NCBI RefSeq assembly: GCF_004145405.1
Contig: NZ_SELQ01000001.1
Location: forward strand, 186,001 to 250,000
Direction of reading: 5' to 3'
From: Salipiger sp. IMCC34102
GTDB taxonomy: Bacteria > Pseudomonadota > Alphaproteobacteria > Rhodobacterales > Rhodobacteraceae
DNA length: 64,000 bases
Made by a program: the position numbers and the translations under genes. Below, one piece after another: positions 8,228 to 16,647 of this stretch; position 1 is the stretch's first letter; every line of letters begins with the position of its first letter. The notes under the pieces are model-generated. The model had not been told where the DNA came from. It saw only the letters and a program-made list of their open reading frames with translations, and did not search any database.

Positions 8228-9805
8228 TTAGTCCACGAAAAGATGCGGGGTTTCGGCCAGACTACGCGCCGTATCGTCGTCCACCAGCAAAAAGCGGCGG
8301 AGCGCCCGGGCATTTTCCTCGACCGAGGCGCGCTCGTCGAGACGCTCGTGGTTCTCGAACTCCGCGTCCCGGATGCGGTCGCTCTCGAACAACACGTCCT
8401 GGCGGATCGTCGGCAAGAGCTGCCGCAGGGCAGCCTGCGACGTCCGTTCGCCGGCCAGCCCCACGCGCCTGGCGTGTCCGGCCAGGTACTCGTCCGAGAA
8501 CTCGCATTCGATCTCGAGCAGGCGAACGGTCGAGCGGTCCGAGAAGAAATCCTCCATCAGGTCCAGCATCGCGGTGTCGAGGCAGATGACCAAACGATCG
8601 CTTGCGAAATACTCGAAAAGCATCCGCATCAAGGCGCGCCTGTGCCGGGTCCGCTTTTCCAGCGATGCCTGGATCCCGCCCAGATCGGGAAGCACCGTGT
8701 TCTCCTCGTTGAAGAGATACGCCACCGTCGGAATATCGGTCTGCGTCTCGATCGCCTCCAGCAGGCGCTTGGCCACGTGCCATTTCTTGCAAGCCACGAT
8801 GAGAAGCTCGCGGTGGCGGCCCAGCGTGCTTTCCGTCTCCCAGAAGCGATCCGCGAAGCGCCGCCCGATCCGTCCCCGTCCGGTCAGGAACCGAAACAGG
8901 TTGCGCCCCTCGTTCGAGATCTGGAACTCCGTCTGGTCGGAGGCGTATAGCGCGCCAAGGCGTTCCTTCAGCACGCTCGCCTCGGGGCTGATCTTGCGGG
9001 CAAAGAGAGCGTCTTGGCTGATCAGCAGGTCGTAGTGGTCGTTGTAGAAGGTGATCGGCATTCCGTAATCCGAGAACATCAGGAACGTCAGCGTGCGCGT
9101 CTCGATCTGGTCCCGGGGAACGAGATGGCGCACGAGGGTCTGGAAGAAGGTCTCGTCCGGAATCCAGGTCGTGCGGAAGAAGCGGACCACGTCGGGCCGC
9201 TCCTGGATGAATTCCAGGATCGCCTCGATTGTCTCGCGGCGCAGGCACCACCACTGGCTGCCGATCATCACCTGCAGATCGGCCGGTACCGCGCGGGTCA
9301 GCCCCAACCTGCGCTGGGCCCAGAAACTCCAGTAGAAGCGGCGCTTCTGGGTGCGTTCGTTGAACCAGTGACGATAGATCAGGCGTTCTTCCTTGAAGCC
9401 CGTCCTGATCCAGTCGCTGGTGAAGAAATCGAAACTCTCGATGTAGTCGCAGTCCTTCCGGTCGAGAAACGCATGCGTGAATTGCGCCGACTTGATCGCC
9501 AGGCAATCGCCGGAGACCATGTAGAAATGCGTCACCTCGGCGAAGGCCTCGACCGCCGCCTCGACCGCCGCCAGCGTGGCATCCACGAGGCTCCATTCTC
9601 CCCAGCCGCATTTGACCCGGCGCTTGGCGAATGTGACGTTGCGGTTGCCCGCCAGGGCCGAGACGATCTGGTCGTAGGACGCGCGCGGCGCGCGCGCGTC
9701 GAAATGGATCGAGATGCAGTCGCCCACCGCCGTCAATTGCCGGGCCTGCTGGATGATCGCGTCGGGATCCTTGTGACACAGAAGGATGAAGGCGATGGTG
9801 GCCAT
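8228..9805 (-). CDS. GT14 (core-2/I-branching type) glycosyltransferase with long C-terminal domain
   Basis: A 525-residue glycosyltransferase. Residues about 1-270 resemble beta-1,6-N-acetylglucosaminyltransferases of family GT14: MATIAFILLCHKDPDAI at the start, FYMVSGDCLAIKS, and GSQWWCLRRETIEAIL followed by WIPDETFFQTLV, where the acidic pair is likely catalytic. The remaining half matches the extra domain I associate with DUF5928 proteins of Rhodobacterales, of unknown role. No membrane segments or signal peptide are visible, so it is probably cytoplasmic or peripheral. It is divergent from a sulfotransferase across 157 bases, which suggests synthesis and sulfation of a surface glycan. 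It has no polysaccharide export genes beside it. Confidence 0.82.
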   Translation of the reverse strand: MATIAFILLCHKDPDAIIQQARQLTAVGDCISIHFDARAPRASYDQIVSALAGNRNVTFAKRRVKCGWGEWSLVDATLAAVEAAVEAFAEVTHFYMVSGDCLAIKSAQFTHAFLDRKDCDYIESFDFFTSDWIRTGFKEERLIYRHWFNERTQKRRFYWSFWAQRRLGLTRAVPADLQVMIGSQWWCLRRETIEAILEFIQERPDVVRFFRTTWIPDETFFQTLVRHLVPRDQIETRTLTFLMFSDYGMPITFYNDHYDLLISQDALFARKISPEASVLKERLGALYASDQTEFQISNEGRNLFRFLTGRGRIGRRFADRFWETESTLGRHRELLIVACKKWHVAKRLLEAIETQTDIPTVAYLFNEENTVLPDLGGIQASLEKRTRHRRALMRMLFEYFASDRLVICLDTAMLDLMEDFFSDRSTVRLLEIECEFSDEYLAGHARRVGLAGERTSQAALRQLLPTIRQDVLFESDRIRDAEFENHERLDERASVEENARALRRFLLVDDDTARSLAETPHLFVD

Positions 9806-9962
9806 GTCGGGCAGGGATATCCCAGAAAAACGGTATGTTGTAGAACAACCTCATAGCAAGGTCCGGTCGACAGGTTACAGTCTTTCTTTGACCATACCGC
9901 TCGATTAGAACGGGCAGGCCCGGTGCGCCCGTGGCCACCGCAGTTGGAAAAGGACGACGTTC

Positions 9963-10781
9963 ATGGGATTTCCCGGCACCTGGATGACGACCAGCGAAAG
10001 CATGGTCTACCGCGTGGTCCCCAAGTGCGCCTGCTCCTCGATCGGTCAGATCATGTACTACTCCGACCACGGAACCTTCTTCGACGGCGACATCCACGAC
10101 GCCCAGGACGGTTTGCACAAATGGGCAATGGACCACAGCCAGGCCCCGATCACCCGCAAAGTGAGATCCGGCGACACCTATGCCTTCACCTGTGTGCGCA
10201 ATCCCTACACCCGGATCTTGTCGTCCTTCTTCGACAAGATCTGCGGCATCCAGCGCAACGGTCGGCGCTACCGCGGCAACCTCGTCCCGCTCCTGATCCA
10301 GAAATACGGGATCGAGGTGGGGTCGCCCGAGACCGGGTTCGAGTTCGACCAGGTCAAGAGCTTCCGTCGCTTCCTTCTGTTCGCGCGTGACACGATCCGC
10401 TGGCGCAAGCCGATGGACCCCGACATCCACTGGTCCGCCATGTCGGGCCACATCGGCACCTTCGTCCAGAACGGTGGGCGCTACGACAAGATCTTCTGGA
10501 CCGAGCAGTTCAACGACGGCATGTCGCAGGTCCTGGATGCGGTTGAAACGCCCTACCCGCTGGATCTTCAGACGATCCCCCGTTTCAACGAAAGCGAAGG
10601 TCACGGGCCCAAGCGCGCCCACAAGGTGTCGGAATACTTCGACGATCTGTCGATGCACCTGATGATGGAGGTCTACAAGAAGGACTTCCAGCTCTTCGGC
10701 TACGACTTCGACGACCCCGACAACAAGATGCCGGTCCGGGAGATCGACCTGAACGAGGTGCACGCGAAACTGGGCGACTAG
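9963..10781 (+). CDS. Sulfotransferase family 2 protein (PAPS-dependent)
   Basis: A 272-residue cytosolic sulfotransferase. The 5'-phosphosulfate-binding motif is VPKCACSSIGQIM at about residues 19-31, and the 3'-phosphate-binding element is FTCVRNPYTRILSSFFDKI at about residues 75-95. Both are typical of carbohydrate sulfotransferases (Sulfotransfer_2), which move sulfate from PAPS to a sugar. It is divergently arranged with the GT14 gene, so the two may share a control region at 9806-9962 and act on one polysaccharide; this is inference from position. The product PAP would be cleared by CysQ, encoded at 50187-50957. Confidence 0.85.
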   Translation: MGFPGTWMTTSESMVYRVVPKCACSSIGQIMYYSDHGTFFDGDIHDAQDGLHKWAMDHSQAPITRKVRSGDTYAFTCVRNPYTRILSSFFDKICGIQRNGRRYRGNLVPLLIQKYGIEVGSPETGFEFDQVKSFRRFLLFARDTIRWRKPMDPDIHWSAMSGHIGTFVQNGGRYDKIFWTEQFNDGMSQVLDAVETPYPLDLQTIPRFNESEGHGPKRAHKVSEYFDDLSMHLMMEVYKKDFQLFGYDFDDPDNKMPVREIDLNEVHAKLGD

Positions 10782-10818
10782 GGGGCTCTGCCCCCGGTCT
10801 GCTTCGCAGCCCTCCCCC

Positions 10819-11003
10819 GAAGTATTTGCGATCCAAAGAAGCCGCTTTACCATTTGTTAATCAGAGCGCGGCAGTCTGAGCTTGCGGGACAGGCGGAAGC
10901 GCCGATGACCGTATCCGAAGAAGCCCGCCGTCACTCGGCCTGCGCCTGGCGACAGCGTCGGTGGCGGCGTGCTCACCCGGGCTTCTTTGGATGAAAATAC
11001 TTC
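10819..11003. repeat. Inverted pair of a dispersed intergenic repeat in a 319-base gap
   Basis: The gap 10782-11100 holds no convincing gene. Its main feature is a pair of inverted arms. GAAGTATTTGCGATCCAAAG continues to GAAGC at 10819-10842, and its near-perfect reverse complement lies at 10981-11003 (23 of 24 positions). C/G-rich blocks lie outside both arms. Similar sequences (CCGCCGGAGGC next to an A/T-rich stretch) recur after ffh at 21108-21139. I read them as members of the short dispersed repeat family that is frequent between genes in Rhodobacterales. The 138-base core between the arms has only a 29-codon open frame. Confidence 0.65.
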
Positions 11004-11100
11004 CGCCGGAGGCACGGCCGCGCAGCGGCCGTTGAATTCACGTCCTGTTCACTGTGAAACGGCGCGCCATCAGCGGCGGGTGGGCGCGGACGACGGCGGG

Positions 11101-11751
11101 TCAGGCCGGCTCCGTCTTGTCCGGGTAGAGGCACAGGTCGCGGATCAGGCAGGCACCGCACTTCGGTTTGCGCGCGACGCAGATGTACCGCCCGTGCAGG
11201 ATCAGCCAGTGATGCGCGTGGTGCTGGTAATCGGCGGGGACATGATCCTCGATCCGCCGTTCGACCGCATCGACGTCCTTGCCGGGCGCGATGCCCGTCC
11301 GGTTGCCCACGCGGAAGATATGGGTGTCGACCGCCTGTGCGGGGTGCTGCCACCACATGTTCAGCACCACGTTCGCGGTCTTGCGCCCCACGCCCGGCAG
11401 CGATTGCAGCGCCGCGCGGGAGTTCGGGACCTCGCCGCCGTAGTCTTCGACGAGGATGCGCGACAGCTTGATCACGTTGCGCGCCTTCTGGCGGTAAAGG
11501 CCGATGGTCTTGATATGCTCTGTGACGCCCTCCTCTCCCAGGTCCAGCATCGCCTGCGGCGTCTCGGCGACGCCGAACAGGCCGCGGGTTGCCTTGTTGA
11601 CCCCCTTGTCGGTGGCCTGCGCCGACAACGCCACCGCCACCACCAGCGTGAAGGCATTGGTATGCTCCAGCTCACCCTTCGGTTCGGGGTTCGCCGCGTC
11701 AAAGCGGCGGAAGATCTCGCGGATCGTGGGATAGTCGAGTTGCCGGGTCAT
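11101..11751 (-). CDS. nth: Endonuclease III
   Basis: A 216-residue DNA glycosylase/AP lyase for oxidised pyrimidines. The helix-hairpin-helix LPGVGRKTANVVLN includes the catalytic lysine. The catalytic Asp is in VDTHIFRV. The 4Fe-4S loop CVARKPKCGACLIRDLC has the canonical C-x6-C-x2-C-x5-C spacing. I chose the start MTRQLDYPTIREIF at 11751 because it gives the usual family length. A longer 243-residue form starting at 11832 would overlap the start of the divergent ada-like gene. With the short start, 79 bases remain as a shared promoter region for two DNA repair genes. Confidence 0.95.
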   Translation of the reverse strand: MTRQLDYPTIREIFRRFDAANPEPKGELEHTNAFTLVVAVALSAQATDKGVNKATRGLFGVAETPQAMLDLGEEGVTEHIKTIGLYRQKARNVIKLSRILVEDYGGEVPNSRAALQSLPGVGRKTANVVLNMWWQHPAQAVDTHIFRVGNRTGIAPGKDVDAVERRIEDHVPADYQHHAHHWLILHGRYICVARKPKCGACLIRDLCLYPDKTEPA

Positions 11752-11830
11752 GCCCGCTTCATCGCCTGCCGCAGACGGTTGCGCAAGTTCCGGGTCGCGA
11801 GCGGGCACGACGCGGCGTAGGTTGGACATC

Positions 11831-12685
11831 ATGGAACACAGCTACCACTACGCCGTCATGGCCCGCGCCATCGCCGAGATCGACGCCCACGCTGGCGCTC
11901 CGCTCACCCTGCCGCAGATCGCCGCGCGGCTCGGCATGAGTCCGGCGCATTTCCAGCGCCTCTTCTCGGCCTGGGTCGGGGTTTCGCCCAAACGCTACCA
12001 CCAGTACCTGGCGCTCGACCACGCCCGCCACCTGCTGCGCGACCGGTTCACCACGCTGGACACCGCACAGGAGGTTGGGCTGTCCGGATCGGGCCGCCTG
12101 CACGACCTCTTCGTGCGGTGGGAGGCGATGACCCCCGGCCAGTTCGCAGCCGAAGGGAAAGGCGTCACGATCCGGTGGGGCTGGTTCGACAGCGTCTACG
12201 GTCCCACCTTGTCCATGGCGACCGACCGGGGCCTCTGCGGGCTGGCCTTCGCGGCCGAAACCACGGCCGAGGCGGCGATGGCCGACCTGACCGCCCGCTG
12301 GCCTGCCGCACGCTTTACCGAGGATCCCGCGGCGATCGAGGACTGGACCCGCGCGGCCCTGGACGCGCGTGGAGAGGTCGCGCTGCACATGATCGGCGCC
12401 CCTTTCCAGATCAAGGTCTGGGAGGCGCTCATGCGGATCCCCGAAGGCACCGTCACCACCTATTCCGAACTGGCCGGGGCGATCGGCCACCCCAGGGCCG
12501 TACGCGCCGTCGGCACTGCAGTCGGGCGCAACCCGGTCAGCCTGCTGATCCCCTGCCACCGGGCCCTGCGCAAGTCCGGTGCCCTGGGTGGTTACCATTG
12601 GGGCCTGCCGGTGAAGCGCGCGATCCTCGCCCGCGAGGGGGCCAGATTCGATGCGCAAGACGATACCTTGCAGCCCGCTATTTGA
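11831..12685 (+). CDS. AraC-type regulator fused to O6-methylguanine-DNA methyltransferase (Ada-like)
   Basis: A 284-residue Ada-like fusion. Residues about 10-105 form an AraC helix-turn-helix domain (PQIAARLGMSPAHFQRLFSAW). Residues about 120-275 form the suicide methyltransferase with the acceptor Cys242 in LLIPCHRALRKSG and the DNA-binding helix IPEGTVTTYSELAGAIG. The N-terminal zinc domain of E. coli Ada, which accepts methyl groups from phosphotriesters and triggers the regulator, is absent. It is therefore uncertain how this form senses damage. It is divergent from nth with a short shared region. The ATG at 11831 is the first good start. Confidence 0.92.
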   Translation: MEHSYHYAVMARAIAEIDAHAGAPLTLPQIAARLGMSPAHFQRLFSAWVGVSPKRYHQYLALDHARHLLRDRFTTLDTAQEVGLSGSGRLHDLFVRWEAMTPGQFAAEGKGVTIRWGWFDSVYGPTLSMATDRGLCGLAFAAETTAEAAMADLTARWPAARFTEDPAAIEDWTRAALDARGEVALHMIGAPFQIKVWEALMRIPEGTVTTYSELAGAIGHPRAVRAVGTAVGRNPVSLLIPCHRALRKSGALGGYHWGLPVKRAILAREGARFDAQDDTLQPAI

Positions 12686-12755
12686 TAGCGTGACAAATTG
12701 CGCCATATCCCGGTCATGAGAGGTCGGAGAATCGACCTCGGAAAGGATCTGAACC

Positions 12756-13409
12756 ATGATGATTTCGAAACTGAACATGTCCGCCGCCACCGCGGCGCTG
12801 CTGCTGGCCACCGCCTGCGCCAACACCGGCGGGCCGAACGACAACCAGCAGGCCCGCAACGGCGCGCTGATCGGCGCGGGTGCCGGCGTTCTGGCCGGCC
12901 TCGCGTCCGGTGACGACGCGACCGAGCGTCGCCAGCGCGCGCTGCTCGGCGGCGCCATCGGCGCTGCGGGTGGTGCGGCCATCGGCAACGTCCTCGACCG
13001 CCAGGAACAGGAACTGCGCAACTCGCTGGGCAACGGCGTGGGCATCGTCAACGACGGTAGCAGCCTGACCGTGACCCTGCCGCAGGACGTGCTTTTCGCC
13101 ACCGACAGCACCCAGGTCTCCGCCGCGTCGCGCAACAACCTGAGCGCGCTGGCCACCAACCTGCAGTCCTACCCGAACTCGACCGTGAACGTCATCGGGC
13201 ATACCGACGATACGGGGGCCGCGGCCTACAACCAGGACCTGTCGCAGCGGCGCGCGACCGCAGTGTCGCAGGTGCTGATCAGCAACGGCGTCTCCGCCGG
13301 TCGGATCCGCGCCATCGGCCAGGGCGAGAGCCAGCCGGTCGCGACCAACCTGACGCCAGAAGGCCGTCAGCAGAACCGCCGGGTCGAGGTCGTGATCACC
13401 CCGAACTGA
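12756..13409 (+). CDS. OmpA-family outer-membrane protein with glycine-zipper region, probable lipoprotein
   Basis: A 217-residue envelope protein. The leader ends at LLLATACANT, which can serve as a lipobox with Cys at about residue 22. A glycine-rich region (GALIGAGAGVLAGL, then LLGGAIGAAGGAAIG) forms a membrane-inserting glycine zipper at about residues 37-80. The C-terminal OmpA domain (about 100-217) binds peptidoglycan and shows DVLFATDSTQVS, NVIGHTDDTGAAAYNQDLSQ and RRVEVVI. This is the YiaD-type layout. The start ATG has an AGGATC about nine bases upstream. It is closed by a strong terminator and faces the atp F0 operon tail to tail. Confidence 0.9.
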   Translation: MMISKLNMSAATAALLLATACANTGGPNDNQQARNGALIGAGAGVLAGLASGDDATERRQRALLGGAIGAAGGAAIGNVLDRQEQELRNSLGNGVGIVNDGSSLTVTLPQDVLFATDSTQVSAASRNNLSALATNLQSYPNSTVNVIGHTDDTGAAAYNQDLSQRRATAVSQVLISNGVSAGRIRAIGQGESQPVATNLTPEGRQQNRRVEVVITPN

Positions 13410-13428
13410 TCGGACCCCATGGAATGCG

Positions 13429-13460
13429 AAAAGGCCCGAAGCAAGCGCTTCGGGCCTTTT
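13429..13460. terminator. Bidirectional intrinsic terminator between ompA-like and atpF
   Basis: A 12-pair stem (AAGGCCCGAAGC with GCTTCGGGCCTT, loop AAGC) is extended by A/T pairs, with an A run on the left and a T run on the right. It can stop transcripts from both directions, including the atp operon. Confidence 0.9.
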
Positions 13461-13483
13461 CGTTTCTCGGGTCTCGACTTGGC

Positions 13484-14041
13484 CTAGTGCATCTTGGCTT
13501 TGACAGTCTCGATCGATTCGTCGATCAGCGCATCGGCGCGGCGACCGTCGATGTTGTTGGCCACGACTTCTTTCGCGGCGGCGGTGGCGACCATGATCGC
13601 CCGGTCCCGCACGTCGCGGATCGCCTCGGCGCGGGCGGCGGCCAGCTGCTCTTCCGCGCCGGAGAGACGACGGTCGATGCTGCGCTCGATCTCGGCCTTG
13701 GCGGTCTCGGCGGAACGTTGGGCGTCGGCGCGCGCGTTCTCGACGATGCGATCGGCCTGTTCCTGCACTTCCTTCTGCTTGCGCTCGTAGGAGGCCAAAA
13801 GCGTCTGGGCCTCCTCGCGCAGGGCCCGCGCCTCGTCGAGGTCGGACTGGATGCCCTCGGCCCGCTTGTCCAGCATCCGGGCGGCCTGGCTCGGTGCCTT
13901 GAAGTAGACGAGGATGCCGATGAACAGCAGGAAGGCCAGCAGCACGACAAAGTCGGTGTTGGCGAGCGAGAAGAACACGTCGCCCGCGGCCAGCGCGGGG
14001 CTGGCGGTCAAGGCGAAGAGGGGGATCAGCAAGTAGCGCAT
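13484..14041 (-). CDS. atpF: ATP synthase F0 subunit b
   Basis: A 185-residue stator subunit of F0F1 ATP synthase. It begins with a cleavable-looking leader (MRYLLIPLFALTASPALAAG), then the membrane helix TDFVVLLAFLLFIGILVYF, and a long charged coiled coil with repeated Ala-Glu-Arg pattern. It is the last gene of the F0 operon, four bases after the b' gene. Rhodobacterales carry two different b-type subunits; this one, with the leader, is the b subunit. It assembles with b' to link the membrane a-c motor to the catalytic head encoded elsewhere in the genome. Confidence 0.95.
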   Translation of the reverse strand: MRYLLIPLFALTASPALAAGDVFFSLANTDFVVLLAFLLFIGILVYFKAPSQAARMLDKRAEGIQSDLDEARALREEAQTLLASYERKQKEVQEQADRIVENARADAQRSAETAKAEIERSIDRRLSGAEEQLAAARAEAIRDVRDRAIMVATAAAKEVVANNIDGRRADALIDESIETVKAKMH

Positions 14042-14045
14042 GATG

Positions 14046-14576
14046 TCAGCCTTTCATCCGGTCGTTGACGGCCGCATCGACCGCGTCATCGGAGGCCTCG
14101 ACACCCACGGCATTGACCAGCGCGCGTGCGACGTCGCGGGCGACCTCGGCCACGTTGTCGGTGGCGTTGGCGCGGATCTCGGCGATGGCGGCCTCGGCTT
14201 CCGCGGTCTGGGCGGCGATCTGTTCGTCCGCCTTCGCGATGGCCGCGTCGAGGTCCTTCTGCGCATCGGCCCGGGCCGCGTCGCCGATGCGGTTGCTTTC
14301 GGCCCGTGCGTCGGCCAGCGCCTTGTCGTAGGCGGCTTCCGCTTCGTGGGCCTTGTTCTTTAGGTCCTCCGCGGCGGCCAGATCGTTGGAGATCGTGCCA
14401 GAGCGTTCGGCCAGGATGGCCGAGATGCGCGGCAAGGCGATCCGCGACAAGAGCAGGTAGATCACCACGAGCGTGACGATCAGCCAGAAGATCTGGTTGG
14501 GGAACGTCTCGAAGTTCAGCTGCGGCATGCCGGCGTCCGTGACCGCTTCTGCCATTTCCGTGGATTCAGTCGCCAT
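14046..14576 (-). CDS. atpG: ATP synthase F0 subunit b'
   Basis: A 176-residue second b-type stator subunit, as in photosynthetic bacteria and their relatives. The membrane helix lies in [20 protein letters not shown] (about residues 25-45), followed by an Ala-rich coiled coil with heptad-like [19 protein letters not shown] selected the ATG at 14576 ([12 protein letters not shown]) because GGGGGAG lies just upstream; the alternative is a GTG ten codons earlier. It sits between atpE and atpF in one operon. The heterodimer b/b' replaces the b homodimer of E. coli. Confidence 0.94.
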   Translation of the reverse strand: MATESTEMAEAVTDAGMPQLNFETFPNQIFWLIVTLVVIYLLLSRIALPRISAILAERSGTISNDLAAAEDLKNKAHEAEAAYDKALADARAESNRIGDAARADAQKDLDAAIAKADEQIAAQTAEAEAAIAEIRANATDNVAEVARDVARALVNAVGVEASDDAVDAAVNDRMKG

Positions 14577-14668
14577 CGGCTCCCCCGAAAGATCTTGGAA
14601 CGTCACCGACCGGGGCGATCCTCGCCCCGGTCAGCCGTAAGGATGGGTTCAGATCCGATCCGTGAGGA

Positions 14669-14890
14669 TCAGGTGAACATCAGCAGCAGCGCGATCAGGA
14701 ACGAGAAGATCCCGAGCGCTTCGGCGAATGCCAGGCCGATGAAGAGGGTCGCGGTCTGCGACGCGGCCGCCGAGGGGTTGCGCAGCGCGCCGGCGAGGTA
14801 GTTGCCTGCCACGTTGCCGACACCCAGTGCTGCGAGGCCGGTACCGATGCCGGCAAGGCCGGCACCCAGAGTTGCGATATCGCCTTCCAT
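14669..14890 (-). CDS. atpE: ATP synthase F0 subunit c
   Basis: A 73-residue proteolipid that forms the rotating ring. Two hydrophobic helices are visible. The glycine-rich first helix ([18 protein letters not shown]) and the polar loop with RNPSA are normal, and the proton-binding carboxylate is Glu57 in [10 protein letters not shown]. The glutamate context lacks the extra polar residues of sodium-translocating rings, so it should carry protons. An AAGGAG ribosome-binding site is present. The 92-base gap to the b' gene may help set the high translation needed for ring stoichiometry. Confidence 0.97.
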   Translation of the reverse strand: MEGDIATLGAGLAGIGTGLAALGVGNVAGNYLAGALRNPSAAASQTATLFIGLAFAEALGIFSFLIALLLMFT

Positions 14891-14939
14891 GATCTTTTCT
14901 CCTTACAGATGGAATTTGCGGGTCTTGAGATATCCGACG

Positions 14940-15773
14940 TCAGTGTGCGGGATGCAGCGCATCCTTCAGGTACACACAGGTCAGAATTGCGAAAACGTAG
15001 GCCTGGATCCCGGCGACAAGCACCTCCAGCCCGTAGATCGCGGTGATCGCGAGCACGGAGACTGGGCTGATGACGGCCAGGGCGGCGAAGCCTGCGAACA
15101 CCTTGATCACGGCGTGACCGGCGGTGATGTTCCCGGCCAGACGCACCGAGTGGCTGACGGGCCGGACGAAGTAGGAAATGACCTCGATCACGGCGATGAT
15201 CGGACGCAGGAAAAGCGGCGCTTCCTTGATCCAGAACAGCCCGAGGAACTTGGTGCCGTGCAGCACGAAGCCCAAGATCGTCACCCCGAAGAACACCCCG
15301 AAGCCCAGGATCGCGGTCACCGCGATATGGCTGGTGGTCGAGAACGACATCGGGATGAGGCCGAGGAAGTTGGCGAAGAGGATGAAGACGAAAAGCGTCA
15401 TTATGTAGGGAAAGTAACGCAGCGCGTCCTTGCCTGCGACGTCCTCAACCATTTTGTAGGTGAAGCCGTAGATCAGCTCTGCAATGGACTGCGAGCGCGA
15501 GGGGATCGTCGCCCGGCCGCGGGTCGCGAAGACGAAGAGCGCGGCGATGGCCAGCACGGCGATCGCCATCCACAGGGTGACGTTGGTGGGGGTGTACCAG
15601 TGGATCGGGCCGTCGCCGAACAGCGGGCGCACGATGAACTGGTCGAGCGGGTGGAATTCGAGGCCGCCGCCTTCCGTGTGACCGGACGGCACACTATGCG
15701 TGACTTCCGCGCCATCGGCAACGCTTTCGGCCACGGACGGAACTTCGGTTACGACATCGGTTTCATCGGCCAC
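14940..15773 (-). CDS. atpB: ATP synthase F0 subunit a
   Basis: The 277-residue proton-channel subunit of F0. The essential arginine is in [14 protein letters not shown], and the C-terminal helix contains [20 protein letters not shown]. About 45 hydrophilic residues precede the usual family start [13 protein letters not shown], which is longer than common homologues. No ATG precedes the domain. I favour the GTG at 15773, which overlaps the atpI stop by 11 bases and has AGGACGAGGA upstream; another GTG lies at 15800. The extended N-terminus could be an annotation effect if translation starts internally. Confidence 0.93.
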   Translation of the reverse strand: MADETDVVTEVPSVAESVADGAEVTHSVPSGHTEGGGLEFHPLDQFIVRPLFGDGPIHWYTPTNVTLWMAIAVLAIAALFVFATRGRATIPSRSQSIAELIYGFTYKMVEDVAGKDALRYFPYIMTLFVFILFANFLGLIPMSFSTTSHIAVTAILGFGVFFGVTILGFVLHGTKFLGLFWIKEAPLFLRPIIAVIEVISYFVRPVSHSVRLAGNITAGHAVIKVFAGFAALAVISPVSVLAITAIYGLEVLVAGIQAYVFAILTCVYLKDALHPAH

Positions 15774-16113
15774 GGGCTTCGTCCTCGTCCTGCGCGGCAC
15801 CTGCCGCCTCTTGTTTCGCCTGCATCTCCTTGGCCGAGCGCAGCATGGTGTTCACGCCCGCCGCGAGGCCGAAGAAGATGAAGATCACCAGAAAGATCGG
15901 CATCGTTCCGAAGAGCGAGTCCAACCCGTATCCAATGCCAAATCCGATCCCCAGCCCCGCCACCAGCTCGATCACCATGCGCCAGGCCAGCTGGGCCTGG
16001 GAATAGTGGCTTTCGCCGTGAGCCTGGACCTTCGGTGCCACCCGTCGCGCCGCCAGCTTCTCTTCCAGCGCCTTCAGGCGCTCTGCGGGATCCGGCGGAG
16101 TGGGAGCTGACAC
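15763..16113 (-). CDS. atpI: ATP synthase assembly protein AtpI
   Basis: A 116-residue membrane protein that leads the F0 operon and is thought to help assemble the c ring. Two hydrophobic helices ([20 protein letters not shown] and [17 protein letters not shown]) are separated by a short loop, with a charged N-terminus and a tail rich in Glu, Ala and Gln. It begins with GTG at 16113, supported by AGGAAGGG. The stop overlaps the atpB start, indicating coupled translation. A candidate promoter lies at 16143-16171. Confidence 0.92.
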   Translation of the reverse strand: MSAPTPPDPAERLKALEEKLAARRVAPKVQAHGESHYSQAQLAWRMVIELVAGLGIGFGIGYGLDSLFGTMPIFLVIFIFFGLAAGVNTMLRSAKEMQAKQEAAGAAQDEDEARGR

Positions 16114-16142
16114 GTGATCGAACCCTTCCTGTCTCGCGCTAG

Positions 16143-16171
16143 GGTCTAGGCACAGGTCCGCGCAGAGTCAA
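16143..16171 (-). promoter_or_regulatory. Candidate sigma-70-type promoter of the atp F0 operon
   Basis: Read on the minus strand, TTGACT (16166-16171) is followed after 17 bases by TAGACC (16143-16148). This gives a five-of-six -35 and a weaker -10, with a leader of only about 25 bases before the atpI GTG. No other promoter-like pair is better placed. Confidence 0.45.
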
Positions 16172-16273
16172 TAAGCGGCGGAACCGGTCCAAGCTGTTGA
16201 AATCGCTTGCATCTAGACCCGCCGAACCGATGGCGCGCACTTGCAAGCTGGACCGGCGCACGGTTTTGGTCAT

Positions 16274-16289
16274 TCAACCGAACGGTTGA
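16274..16289. promoter_or_regulatory. Palindromic operator-like site upstream of the ArsR gene
   Basis: TCAACCG and CGGTTGA are perfect inverted halves separated by AA, 32 bases before the ATG of the ArsR-family regulator. The symmetry and position suit an autoregulatory binding site for a dimeric winged-helix protein. This is a position- and symmetry-based prediction. Confidence 0.5.
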
Positions 16290-16320
16290 CGTTTCGTCCC
16301 GTGCACGGGAAGGAAATGGC

Positions 16321-16647
16321 ATGAGCGGTTCACTCGATACCACCTTCGCGGCCCTGGCCGACCCTACCCGGCGGGCGATCCTCACGCTTCTGCTGGAGGA
16401 CGACATGGCCGTCACCGATGTCGCGGCGCCGTTCGAGATGTCGCTGGCCGCCATTTCCAAGCACTTGGGCGTGCTGACGGCGGCGGGGCTCATCAGCCAG
16501 GAAAAGCGGGGCCGGGTGAAATGGTGCAAGCTGGAACCCGATGCGCTGCGGGTGGCCTCGGTCTGGATGCAGGGGTTCGGGATGATGGGGCCGCTGGACC
16601 TCGATGCCTTCGAAGGATTCCTGCATCGCGAGCTTAGGCGGGACTGA
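16321..16647 (+). CDS. ArsR-family winged-helix transcriptional regulator
   Basis: A 108-residue regulator. The family core is plain: FAALADPTRRAILTLLLEDD, then the recognition helix region MSLAAISKHLGVLTAAGLIS and the wing KRGRVKWCKL. There is one Cys (in KWCKLEP) and no ELCVCDL-type metal site, so it is probably not a classic arsenic sensor. It fits better with the subgroup that controls SRPBCC-type genes, but no such gene is adjacent. The start is fixed by GGAAGGAA. Its end overlaps the converging DMT transporter by 14 bases. An operator-like palindrome precedes it. Confidence 0.9.
   Translation: MSGSLDTTFAALADPTRRAILTLLLEDDMAVTDVAAPFEMSLAAISKHLGVLTAAGLISQEKRGRVKWCKLEPDALRVASVWMQGFGMMGPLDLDAFEGFLHRELRRD

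Noticed and set aside
8262-10853. An 863-codon open frame on the minus strand through the GT14 and sulfotransferase genes
   Set aside because: It lies in another frame of GT14 and antisense to the sulfotransferase, has no family motif, and its composition is typical of GC-rich shadows.
10905-10994. A 29-codon open frame between the inverted repeats
   Set aside because: It ends inside the right repeat arm, has no recognisable homology and a weak start site, so it is not supported as a gene.
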